A stretch of DNA of 15,416 nt, from contig CAJUJW010000057.1 in assembly GCA_910586735.1 (NCBI GenBank), positions 1 to 15,416 on the forward strand, given 5' to 3'. The stretch comes from an uncultured Oscillibacter sp. (GTDB taxonomy: Bacteria > Bacillota > Clostridia > Oscillospirales > Oscillospiraceae). Shown here in pieces: positions 1 to 6,085 of the stretch (positions are counted from its first letter, which is position 1; the number at the start of each line of letters is the position of its first letter). The notes beneath the pieces are model-generated. The model saw nothing but the letters and a program-made list of their open reading frames with translations, did no database searches and was not told the DNA's origin. A program made the translations under genes and the position numbers.

Positions 1-1974
1 CTTGGTGTTCAGCTCGGCGTAGATGATGTTGTCGTAGATGAACCGCATCACCTGGAGCACCGCCTCCAGGTTGTTCTGCATATCCGGCACCTCCACGTAG
101 CTGATGGCGCCGCCGGGGGAGAGGTGCTGGAACTGGGCCTCGAATTTCAGCTTGTCGAAGGCGTTGATCTGTTCCGTTACGTGGACATGGTAGGAGTTTG
201 TGATATATCCCTTGTCGTTGATTCCCTCTATGATGCCGAAGCGGCGCTGGAGGCACTTGGCGAATTTATAGGTGGTGGACTCCAGGGGGGTGCCGTAGAG
301 GCTGAAATCGATGTTGTGCTCCGCCTTCCACTTCCGGCAGGCGGCGTTCATGGTTTCCATGATCTCCAGGGCGAAGGGCGTGGCGGAGGGGTCCGTGTGG
401 CTCTTGCCGGTCATGTACTTCACGCACTCGTAGAGGCCGGCGTAGCCCAGGGAGATGGTGGAGTAGCCGCCGTAGAGGAGCTTGTCGATGGGCTCGCCCT
501 TTTTCAGGCGGGCGCAGGCGCCGTACTGCCACAGGATGGGGGCCACGTCGGAGGGCGTGCCCAGCAGACGCTCGTGGCGGCACATGAGGGCCCGGTGGCA
601 CAGCTCCAGCCGCTCGTCGAAGATGTCCCAGAACTTTTCGATGTTTCCGCCGGAGCTCAGGGCCACGTCGGGGAGGTTGATGGTCACCACGCCCTGGTTG
701 AACCGGCCGTAGTATTTGGGCTTGCCGGTCTCCGGGTCCACGTAGGGGGTCAGGAAGCTGCGGCAGCCCATGCAGGTGTAGCAGTGGCCCTCGCCGTTTT
801 TGTCGATTTTCAGCTCCAGCATCTTCTTCTCGGAGATGTAGTCCGGGACCATGCGCTTGGCGGTACACTTGGCCGCCAGCCTGGTGAGATACCAGTAGGG
901 GGAGTCCTCGTGGATGTTGTCCTCCTCCAGCACGTAGATGAGCTTGGGGAAGGCGGGGGTGATCCACACGCCGTCCTCGTTTTTCACGCCCTCGTAGCGC
1001 TGCTCCAGGGTCTCCTCAATGATGAGGGCCAGGTCCTTGCGCTCCTGCTCGTTCTTGGCCTCCCCCAGGTACATGAAGACCGTGACGAAGGGGGCCTGTC
1101 CGTTGGTGGTCAGGAGGGTCAGCACCTGGTACTGGATGGTCTGGACGCCGCCCCGGACCTCCTCCCGCAAACGGGTCTCCACCAGCTTGGAGAGGCTGTC
1201 CTCGTCCAGGATGATGCCGATCTCCTTCATTTCCTTCTCCACCACCACCCGCAGCTTCTTCCGGCTCACGTCCACGAAGGGGGCCAGGTGGGCCAGGGAG
1301 ATGGACTGGCCGCCGTACTGGTTGCTGGCCACCTGGGCCACAATCTGGGTGGCGATGTTGCAGGCCGTGGCGAAGCTGTGGGGCCGCTCGATGAGGGTCC
1401 CCGTGATGACGGTGCCGTTTTGCAGCATGTCCTCCAGGTTCACCAGGTCGCAGTTGTGCATGTGCTGGGCGAAGTAGTCGGAGTCGTGGAAGTGGATGAT
1501 GCCCTCCTGGTGGGCCTCCACAATCTCCTTGGGCAGCAGAAGCCGCTCGCTGAGGTCCCGGGAGACCTCGCCGGCCATGTAGTCCCGCTGGGTGGAGTTC
1601 ACCACCGGGTTTTTGTTGGAGTTTTCCTGCTTGGCCTCCTCGTTGCAGCACTCGATGAGACTCAGAATCCGGTCGTCCGTGGTGTTGCTGCGGCGGACCA
1701 GGGAGCGGGTGTAGCGGTAGGTGACGTAGTTCTTGGCCACCTCAAAGGCCCCGTGGGCCATGATCTGATACTCCACCAGGTCCTGGATCTCCTCCACGGA
1801 AGGGGAACGGCCCAGCTCCTGACACGCCAGCTCCACGGATTCCGCGATCCGCCGGACCTGGGTGGCGGTCATGCGCTTTTCCGCGTCGATGCTCTCGTTG
1901 GCCCGGGTGATGGCCGATAAAATCTTTGTGATGTCGAACGAGACCTCGGTGCCGTTCCTCTTGATGACTTTCAT
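1..1974 (-). CDS. nrdD: Anaerobic (class III) ribonucleoside-triphosphate reductase, 3' end cut by window edge
   Basis: This enzyme reduces ribonucleoside triphosphates to deoxynucleotides under anoxia, using a glycyl radical installed by the activase NrdG. The visible part is 658 residues from MKVIKRNGTE. Residues 1-95 look like an ATP-cone regulatory domain (RNGTEVSFD, then YVTYRYTRS at 83-91). Family landmarks follow: HFHDSDYF at 161-168, HNCDLVNL at 173-180, the cysteine-rich active-site stretch CYTCMGCRSFL at 398-408, and SYHVHVTEQ at 594-602. The reading runs off base 1, so the C-terminal zinc-binding cysteines and the glycyl-radical loop lie outside the window and cannot be checked, nor can an nrdG neighbour. 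The ATG at 1974 is preceded by AGGGGG (1981-1986), six bases away. A promoter and an NrdR-type box lie about 80-110 bases upstream. G+C and style match the neighbours. Identification is firm. Confidence 0.96.
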   Translation of the reverse strand, partial: MKVIKRNGTEVSFDITKILSAITRANESIDAEKRMTATQVRRIAESVELACQELGRSPSVEEIQDLVEYQIMAHGAFEVAKNYVTYRYTRSLVRRSNTTDDRILSLIECCNEEAKQENSNKNPVVNSTQRDYMAGEVSRDLSERLLLPKEIVEAHQEGIIHFHDSDYFAQHMHNCDLVNLEDMLQNGTVITGTLIERPHSFATACNIATQIVAQVASNQYGGQSISLAHLAPFVDVSRKKLRVVVEKEMKEIGIILDEDSLSKLVETRLREEVRGGVQTIQYQVLTLLTTNGQAPFVTVFMYLGEAKNEQERKDLALIIEETLEQRYEGVKNEDGVWITPAFPKLIYVLEEDNIHEDSPYWYLTRLAAKCTAKRMVPDYISEKKMLELKIDKNGEGHCYTCMGCRSFLTPYVDPETGKPKYYGRFNQGVVTINLPDVALSSGGNIEKFWDIFDERLELCHRALMCRHERLLGTPSDVAPILWQYGACARLKKGEPIDKLLYGGYSTISLGYAGLYECVKYMTGKSHTDPSATPFALEIMETMNAACRKWKAEHNIDFSLYGTPLESTTYKFAKCLQRRFGIIEGINDKGYITNSYHVHVTEQINAFDKLKFEAQFQHLSPGGAISYVEVPDMQNNLEAVLQVMRFIYDNIIYAELNTK

Positions 1975-2008
1975 TTGTATCCCCCTAGCAGAAATTATAC
2001 GATTCGTA

Positions 2009-2028
2009 GTAATCAAGGCGGTGATTAC
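2009..2028 (-). repeat. Small inverted repeat in the nrdD 5' leader
   Basis: GTAATC (2009-2014) and GATTAC (2023-2028) form a perfect 6-bp stem with an 8-base loop. It sits in the untranslated leader of nrdD, about 35 bases before the start codon. It could be a small RNA hairpin or a protein site. A six-base repeat can also arise by chance, so no function is claimed. Confidence 0.35.
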
Positions 2029-2051
2029 CACAACACTTTGGCAGTAGGCCA

Positions 2052-2081
2052 AGAATAACACACAAGATATAGGGGATGCAA
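2052..2081 (-). promoter_or_regulatory. Promoter of nrdD
   Basis: Read on the minus strand, TTGCAT (2081-2076) is separated by 18 bases from TATTCT (2057-2052), a reasonable sigma-A type -35/-10 pair. Transcription would start near 2045 and leave a leader of about 70 bases before nrdD. A perfect TATAAT at 1999-1994 lies closer to the gene but has no partner -35 at the right distance. Confidence 0.6.
2060..2075 (-). promoter_or_regulatory. Candidate NrdR box (ribonucleotide reductase operator)
   Basis: On the minus strand the 16 bases CCCCTATATCTTGTGT agree at 13 of 16 positions with the known NrdR-box consensus (acaCwAtATaTwGtgt). They fill the spacer between the nrdD -35 and -10 boxes, where a bound repressor would block RNA polymerase. 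NrdR normally binds two boxes about three helical turns apart. The only second candidate nearby (2033-2048) matches poorly and is offset by 27 bases, so the pair is incomplete by eye. Confidence 0.6.
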
Positions 2082-2101
2082 GTGTTTTTTGCTACAAACT
2101 C

Positions 2102-2178
2102 AAAAATTTTTCCAGGCCCCGTGAATCCGCCTCCCCGCAACTCCAGAGACGGCAAGGGTTTGCGGGGGCTCTGGAAAA
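2102..2178 (-). terminator. Structured terminator region after kdpE
   Basis: On the minus strand, TTTTCCAGAGCCCC (2178-2165) pairs with GGGGCCTGGAAAA (2120-2108) with one bulged base, followed by A and TTTTT (2106-2102). This fits a factor-independent terminator for the kdpDE transcript, although the loop of about 44 bases is long. Inside it, two other stems compete: CCCCGCAA (2133-2140) with TTGCGGGG (2160-2167), and CCAGAG (2143-2148) with CTCTGG (2169-2174). It also separates kdpE from the nrdD promoter. Confidence 0.55.
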
Positions 2179-2225
2179 GGCTGTAAAAAATTTCGGAAAA
2201 AATTCTACATTCTGACGAAGGCCCC

Positions 2226-2933
2226 TTACTCCCCCTCGGCCAGCCGGTAGCCCACCCCCACCTCGGTGAAGAGGTACTCCGGCTCAGCGGGGTTGCGCTC
2301 AATCTTGCGGCGGATGTTGGCCATGTTGACCCGGAGAATCTGGTTGCCCGTGCCCGCCCGGGGGCCCCAGAGCTCCTTGATGATGAAGTCGTAGGTCAGC
2401 ACCTTCCCGGCGTGCTTGCCCAGGAGGGCCACAATGCGGAACTCGCTGAGGGTCAGCTTCACGTTCTCCCCTCGGACCAGAACCTGGTGCTTGTTGTAGT
2501 CGATGACCAGGTCCCCGACGGAGTAGGTGCCCGCCCGGGCGATTTCGTCGTTGCCGCTGGCGGTGCGGGTGTGGCGGATGGCGGTGCGGACCCGGGCCAG
2601 CAGCTCGGCGGTGCCGAAGGGCTTGGTGAGGTAGTCGTCGGCCCCCAGGTCCAGGGCGGTCACCTTGTCCCGCTCGTGGGACCGGGCGGAGACCACCACC
2701 ACCGGCAGGCTGGACCAGCTGCGCAGCTTTAACAGGATGTCCAGCCCGTCCATGTCGGGCAGCCCCAGGTCCAGGATCACCAGGTCCGGGCAGTGGGAGG
2801 AGAGCATGGACAGCCCCTCCGCTCCCGTGCGGGCCTGGATGGTCTCATAGCCCTGGCCGTCCAGCACGGCGGCGATGAACCGGGAGATGCTCTTCTCGTC
2901 CTCGATGACCAGGATTTTTTCACGGATGTTCAT
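2226..2933 (-). CDS. kdpE: OmpR-family response regulator, KdpE-like
   Basis: A 235-residue two-component response regulator. Residues 5-121 form the receiver domain: acidic pocket E11/D12/E13, phospho-acceptor D55 in LVILDLGLPD, S82 and K104 in the LTKPF motif. Residues about 136-232 form the OmpR/PhoB winged-helix DNA-binding domain (LTLSEFRIVALL, ending in TEVGVGYRL). Full-length KdpE is about 225-235 residues, so it is complete. The ATG at 2933 overlaps the kdpD stop as ATGA and has AAGGAGGTG (2947-2939) eight bases upstream, which indicates translational coupling. A longer in-frame reading extends upstream of 2933 but lies antisense-like inside kdpD in another frame and is not used. KdpE normally activates kdpFABC potassium pump genes, but no such genes are in this window, so the target is unknown. 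The subfamily call rests on the pairing with a DUF4118-containing kinase. Confidence 0.85.
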   Translation of the reverse strand: MNIREKILVIEDEKSISRFIAAVLDGQGYETIQARTGAEGLSMLSSHCPDLVILDLGLPDMDGLDILLKLRSWSSLPVVVVSARSHERDKVTALDLGADDYLTKPFGTAELLARVRTAIRHTRTASGNDEIARAGTYSVGDLVIDYNKHQVLVRGENVKLTLSEFRIVALLGKHAGKVLTYDFIIKELWGPRAGTGNQILRVNMANIRRKIERNPAEPEYLFTEVGVGYRLAEGE

Positions 2934-4009
2934 ACCGGCACCTCCTTGGCGGCAGTGGGCAGGCGGAAGGAAAACTCCGCCCCCTGGGGAAGATTCCGGG
3001 CCTGGATGGTCCCCCCGTGGGCCAGGACGATGGCCCGGCAGACGGAGAGGCCCAGCCCCATGTTGCGCTTTTCGTCCCCGCCGGATGCGGGGCTGGCCTT
3101 GAGCCGGCCGTCGAAAAGGCGGTCCAGCTCGCCCTTGGGGATGCCCCCGCCGTCGTCCCGGACGGTGATCCGGGCGAAGTCCCCCTCGGGCTCCAGGGAC
3201 AGGGCGATGTGGGAGGCCCCGCCGTGGACGGCGGCGTTCTCCAGCAGGTTGGCCAGGACCTGCTCGATGAGGATGGGGTCCATGGGGATCATCAGCAGGT
3301 CCTCCGGGGCGGAGACGGTGACGCCCACCTGGGGAAAGCGGCGGCGGAACTTCTGGGCCGCGGCCCCCAGGACCTCCTCGGCGGGCTCGGGCTCCTTGGT
3401 GATGGGCGCCTGATCGTCCCCCATGCGGGTGATGGAGAGGAGGTTTTCCACCACCCGGATCAGCCACTGGGCCTCCTCCCGGGCGCTCTCCAGCAGCTCC
3501 CGCTGCTCCCGGTCCGAGAGGCCGGGGTTCTCCAGCACGGCGGAGGTGGACCCCACGATGGAGGTCAGGGGGGTGCGGATGTCGTGGGAGACGGAGCGCA
3601 GGAGGTTGGCCCGCATCTTCTCCCGCTCGCTCTCCGCCAGGAGCTTGGCCTGGCGCTTGGCCTGGGCGGTGAGGGTGCAGGTGATGAGGGAGACCGTCAG
3701 CAGGGTGAAGAAGGTGAGGGGATAGCCGGCGAGGCTCAGGTTGAAAGCCCAGTAAGGGTAGGTGAACACGAAGTTGACGCAGACCATGCCCAGCACCGCG
3801 GCGAGGAGGCCGAAGAGGTAGCCGGTGGTGAGCCGGGAGACCAGCAGCACCGCCAGGACGAAGACCGGGGGAGCGAAGCCCTCGATGACCCCGGCGTTCT
3901 GGAGGAAGAAGCAGACGGCCACGGCGCAGGAGAAGATGGCGGCGGTGAGGGCCAGGTCCCGCCAGGAGAAGGGAAAGAGGGGGGAGGCCCAGGGTTTGCG
4001 GAAGGCCAT
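2930..4009 (-). CDS. kdpD: Sensor histidine kinase, short KdpD-like form
   Basis: A 359-residue membrane kinase. After a short cytoplasmic start, four hydrophobic segments (about 18-40, 46-60, 62-84, 94-116) match the DUF4118 membrane module of KdpD. Then come a dimerisation/phospho-acceptor helix with H142 in SVSHDIRTPLTS, an N-box (VLANLLENA, N258) and ATP-lid glycine motifs DDGGGI (285-290) and MGLGLS (317-322). Classical KdpD is about 900 residues and begins with KdpD and Usp-like sensor domains; both are absent here, with the gene starting directly at the membrane module. ATG 4009 is chosen because AAGGAG (4023-4018) lies eight bases upstream and a near-perfect promoter ends just before it. 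An upstream in-frame TTG at 4069 overlaps the -35 box and cannot be on the transcript. It forms an operon with kdpE. Confidence 0.83.
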   Translation of the reverse strand: MAFRKPWASPLFPFSWRDLALTAAIFSCAVAVCFFLQNAGVIEGFAPPVFVLAVLLVSRLTTGYLFGLLAAVLGMVCVNFVFTYPYWAFNLSLAGYPLTFFTLLTVSLITCTLTAQAKRQAKLLAESEREKMRANLLRSVSHDIRTPLTSIVGSTSAVLENPGLSDREQRELLESAREEAQWLIRVVENLLSITRMGDDQAPITKEPEPAEEVLGAAAQKFRRRFPQVGVTVSAPEDLLMIPMDPILIEQVLANLLENAAVHGGASHIALSLEPEGDFARITVRDDGGGIPKGELDRLFDGRLKASPASGGDEKRNMGLGLSVCRAIVLAHGGTIQARNLPQGAEFSFRLPTAAKEVPV

Positions 4010-4040
4010 GTGGGAAGCTCCTTTTTGAAGTGTTTTCTCT

Positions 4041-4069
4041 ATTATATCAGGAGCGGCGGAAAAATTCAA
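4041..4069 (-). promoter_or_regulatory. Strong promoter of kdpDE
   Basis: On the minus strand, TTGAAT (4069-4064), a 17-base spacer and a perfect TATAAT (4046-4041), which is also preceded by TGA as an extended -10. The start of transcription would fall about 25 bases before the ATG at 4009. This position also settles the choice of start codon. Confidence 0.8.
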
Positions 4070-4085
4070 TTGACAGGTGGGGACG

Positions 4086-4118
4086 AAAAAAGGCGGCGGC
4101 CCGTCCTGGACCGCCGCC
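4086..4118 (-). terminator. Factor-independent terminator after the orphan gene
   Basis: On the minus strand, GGCGGCGG (4118-4111) and CCGCCGCC (4099-4092) form an 8-bp G+C stem with an 11-base loop, followed at once by six T (4091-4086). It closes the transcript of the small gene at 4147-4473, and probably of the flippase gene further upstream, just before the kdpD promoter. Confidence 0.85.
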
Positions 4119-4146
4119 CGGTAAGCTGGAGGCTGCTGAATGGTAG

Positions 4147-4473
4147 TTACGGCTTATATAAATTGTGGCCATGTTCCCGCGAGTATGAGGGGCCTCTCGG
4201 TGTTTGACCAGCCCAATCTCGCTCACTTTTCACTCGATCAAACAAGTCCAGAATCCTTTTATAACCAATTTTCTGAGAAGTACTATATGCAGGAGAACAA
4301 GATTTCTCTCGCACAATTTCTCTTTCAATTTTCCACTGGTTATCGGGTAAACCTTCTATCCATTCACGACTATATTTTTCGGGTGGTAGATTTGAAAGTT
4401 CTTTATAAAAAAAGTATCCAGTAACAGCCAGCCCACTTATAACAGTTAATAATTTTCTCATTTCCTTGCCCAT
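4147..4473 (-). CDS. Small membrane-anchored protein of unknown function in A+T-rich DNA
   Basis: A 108-residue protein that I do not recognise. One hydrophobic segment near the N terminus (about residues 7-23, LLTVISGLAVTGYFFY) follows a positively charged start (MGKEMRK), so it may be a membrane anchor or an uncleaved signal. The remainder is polar and charged (PPEKYSREW, KIEREIVREKS, RILDLFDRVKSE) and probably faces one side of the membrane. ATG 4473 has AGGAGG (4489-4484) ten bases upstream; an earlier in-frame ATG at 4545 lies upstream of the -10 box and is not used. The gene has its own promoter and terminator. Base composition is strikingly low (about 35-40% G+C by eye against well over 60% around it), which suggests recent acquisition. 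The ribosome site, promoter and terminator make a real gene likely, but its role is unknown. Confidence 0.65.
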   Translation of the reverse strand: MGKEMRKLLTVISGLAVTGYFFYKELSNLPPEKYSREWIEGLPDNQWKIEREIVREKSCSPAYSTSQKIGYKRILDLFDRVKSERDWAGQTPRGPSYSREHGHNLYKP

Positions 4474-4513
4474 GATTTTTAGCCCTCCTGCGTAATTCCG
4501 ATTTATCGTTCTG

Positions 4514-4542
4514 ATTATATCGCATACAACCTTAGGCTTCAA
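4514..4542 (-). promoter_or_regulatory. Promoter of the small orphan gene
   Basis: On the minus strand, TTGAAG (4542-4537), a 17-base spacer and TATAAT (4519-4514). The transcript would start about 35 bases before the ATG at 4473. No clear terminator lies between the flippase stop and this promoter, so read-through from upstream is also possible. Confidence 0.7.
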
Positions 4543-4602
4543 CAATTGAATCCGTGGAATTGCCGGCGTCTTGATTCAGAGGCGCGAAGGGCGGCGGGGC
4601 CC

Positions 4603-5964
4603 CTATTTCCCCACCAGCCCCCGCAGCCAGCGGAAATCCTCCCTCCCCGCGCCCCGGAACAGCGGCCCCAGGGGGCCCAGCTCCACGGACCGGCTCAGGC
4701 GGCGGAAGCTGAGGGCGAAGTTGATGAGATGCGTGGCGGCGAAGCTGAAATAGTAGCCCCCCATGCCGTACCGGGGCAGCAGAAGCCAGAGGAGGACCAC
4801 GTCCAGCAGGTTCGTCAGCAGGTTGTACCGGGCGTTGGCGCTCTGCTGGCCCAGGCCCTTGCACATGGCGTCCACCACGCCGTCCAGGTAGAGCAGGGGC
4901 ACCAGGGGGGCGTACAGCCGGATGCAGGCCCCGGCGGCCCGGCTGTGGTAGAGCAGTTCCCCCAGGGGCCGGGCGAAAGCGAAGAGGACGCCCCCGGCGG
5001 CCAGGCCGAAGAGCCAGGCCACCCGCAGCCCCTGCCGGGCCAGATACCGGACCCGGACCTGCCCCGGGTGGGAGGCGCAGCGGGAGAACTCCGCCACCAG
5101 CAGGTCCGCCAGGGCCCCCAGGATGGCGGCGGGGAACATCAGCACCGGGAAGACCATGCCGTGGAGCACGCCGTAGTCCGCCATGGCGTTCACCGTCCCG
5201 GCGTAGAGGGCCAGGCGGCGGGGGATGATGAGGTTTTCCACCGTGTTCACCCCCGCACGGAGGTCGTCCGCCAGCCCCACCGGCAGGGCCAGGGCGAACA
5301 CCCGCCGCCAGGGGGTCCGGTCCTCCCGGCCCAGGGGCGGGCCCTCCCGCCGGAGGGCCCACAAAACCCCCAGGGACAGCGCCGCCGCCAGGGAGGACCC
5401 CAGGGCCACCGACAGACAGGCCCCGGCGCTTTCCCCGGCCCCCTGGCGGGCCAGGAGGGCGAAGGTGGCCCCCATGGCGCAGCCCTGCTCCAGAAACTCC
5501 ACTGTCACCAGGGTCCGCAGCCGCCCGGCGGCGGTGTACAGCCCGGTCATGACGCCATTCAGGCAGGTGACGGGCAGGAACAGGGCGAAGGCCCTGAGGG
5601 CCGCCTCCCCGGCGGCGTCCCCGATCCAGCCCCCGGCGATCCGGGGGGTCAGGACCCACAGCCCCGCCGCCGTTGGCAGGGAGAAGAGGAGGCAGTACCA
5701 CCCGCAGCCCCGCAGAGCGGGCCGGAGGCTCCTCCGCCGCCCCAGGGCCTCGGCGGAGAGGTAGAGAGCGCAGGTCCGGGCCCCGGCGGAGCCAAGTGTA
5801 AAGGACAATAGCTTTACAGACAGAATCAGCTGGAGCAGGCCCACCCCGGCAGCCCCGATGCGGCCGGAGAGGTAGACCTGAAAGCTCATGGACGCCAGCC
5901 GGAGGGCCAGGTTGGCCCCGGTGAGCAGAAGCGCGCCGTAGAACATGGTGCTTCCCTTTTTCAA
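4603..5964 (-). CDS. SpoVB/MATE-like polysaccharide or lipid flippase
   Basis: A 453-residue, very hydrophobic protein with roughly twelve membrane segments, matching the SpoVB/MurJ-like branch of the MOP flippase superfamily. The N-terminal region (TMFYGALLLTGANLALRL, then SGRIGAAGVGLLQLI at 33-47) is the characteristic family opening. The internal repeat begins near VFALALPVGLADDLRAGVN, and the C-terminal half carries SANARYNLLTNLLDVVLLW. Members move lipid-linked precursors across the membrane; SpoVB acts in spore cortex formation, but sporulating Clostridia have several paralogues and I cannot assign this one. The TTG at 5964 is preferred because GGGGGTG lies six bases upstream and the family often starts MKK. 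ATG 5946, behind AAAGGGA, is an alternative. Length fits the family (450-550). It is the first gene leftward from the divergent spacer. Confidence 0.85.
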   Translation of the reverse strand: MKKGSTMFYGALLLTGANLALRLASMSFQVYLSGRIGAAGVGLLQLILSVKLLSFTLGSAGARTCALYLSAEALGRRRSLRPALRGCGWYCLLFSLPTAAGLWVLTPRIAGGWIGDAAGEAALRAFALFLPVTCLNGVMTGLYTAAGRLRTLVTVEFLEQGCAMGATFALLARQGAGESAGACLSVALGSSLAAALSLGVLWALRREGPPLGREDRTPWRRVFALALPVGLADDLRAGVNTVENLIIPRRLALYAGTVNAMADYGVLHGMVFPVLMFPAAILGALADLLVAEFSRCASHPGQVRVRYLARQGLRVAWLFGLAAGGVLFAFARPLGELLYHSRAAGACIRLYAPLVPLLYLDGVVDAMCKGLGQQSANARYNLLTNLLDVVLLWLLLPRYGMGGYYFSFAATHLINFALSFRRLSRSVELGPLGPLFRGAGREDFRWLRGLVGK

Positions 5965-5976
5965 AACAACACCCCC

Positions 5977-6011
5977 GTCCTACTATATGGACAGGGCGGG
6001 GCGGGTAGGAC
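5977..6011. repeat. Inverted repeat between divergent genes
   Basis: GTCCTAC (5977-5983) and GTAGGAC (6005-6011) are perfect 7-bp inverted repeats 21 bases apart. On the minus strand they overlap a weak candidate promoter for the flippase gene (TTGTCC 6013-6008 and TATAGT 5987-5982, with a long 20-base spacer). They could be an operator, but no known factor is recognised. Confidence 0.4.
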
Positions 6012-6020
6012 AAAAAGGGA

Positions 6021-6030
6021 ACGGGCCCGT
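6021..6030. repeat. Palindrome abutting the racemase promoter
   Basis: ACGGGCCCGT is a perfect 10-bp palindrome one base upstream of the -35 box of the rightward promoter. The position suits an operator. The sequence is G+C-rich, however, and such palindromes occur by chance in this composition. Confidence 0.35.
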
Positions 6031-6031
6031 A

Positions 6032-6060
6032 TTGAACCGGCGGCGGGGCTGTGGTACAAT
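6032..6060 (+). promoter_or_regulatory. Promoter of the racemase-family gene
   Basis: TTGAAC (6032-6037), a 17-base spacer and TACAAT (6055-6060) with TGG just upstream as an extended -10. The transcript would start near 6067, leaving a very short leader that carries the AAAGGAGAGG ribosome site (6069-6078). Confidence 0.8.
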
Positions 6061-6085
6061 GGCGCTGTAAAGGAGAGGATGCCTG

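Noticed and set aside
124..1920. Long plus-strand open frame opposite nrdD
   Set aside because: Antisense shadow of a clearly conserved gene; composition (Gly/Val/His/Leu-rich) is typical of a G+C-rich complementary frame, with no ribosome site or family match.
1994..1999. Perfect TATAAT close to the nrdD start as its promoter
   Set aside because: No -35-like hexamer at 16-18 bases; the nearest, TTGATT, is only 11 bases away. The upstream pair containing the NrdR box fits better.
4010..4069. Upstream TTG start giving kdpD 20 extra residues
   Set aside because: It lies in the -35 box of the kdpD promoter, so it would not be transcribed; ATG 4009 has the proper ribosome site.
3017..4207. Plus-strand open frame opposite kdpD
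   Set aside because: Shadow frame over a well-supported kinase and its promoter; low-complexity Gly/Glu/Gln-rich product.
4064..4551. 9-bp inverted repeat ATTCAATTG (4064-4072) / CAATTGAAT (4543-4551) flanking the orphan gene, as mobile-element ends
   Set aside because: The core CAATTG is itself a palindrome, the left copy is part of the kdpD promoter, there is no target duplication and no transposase.
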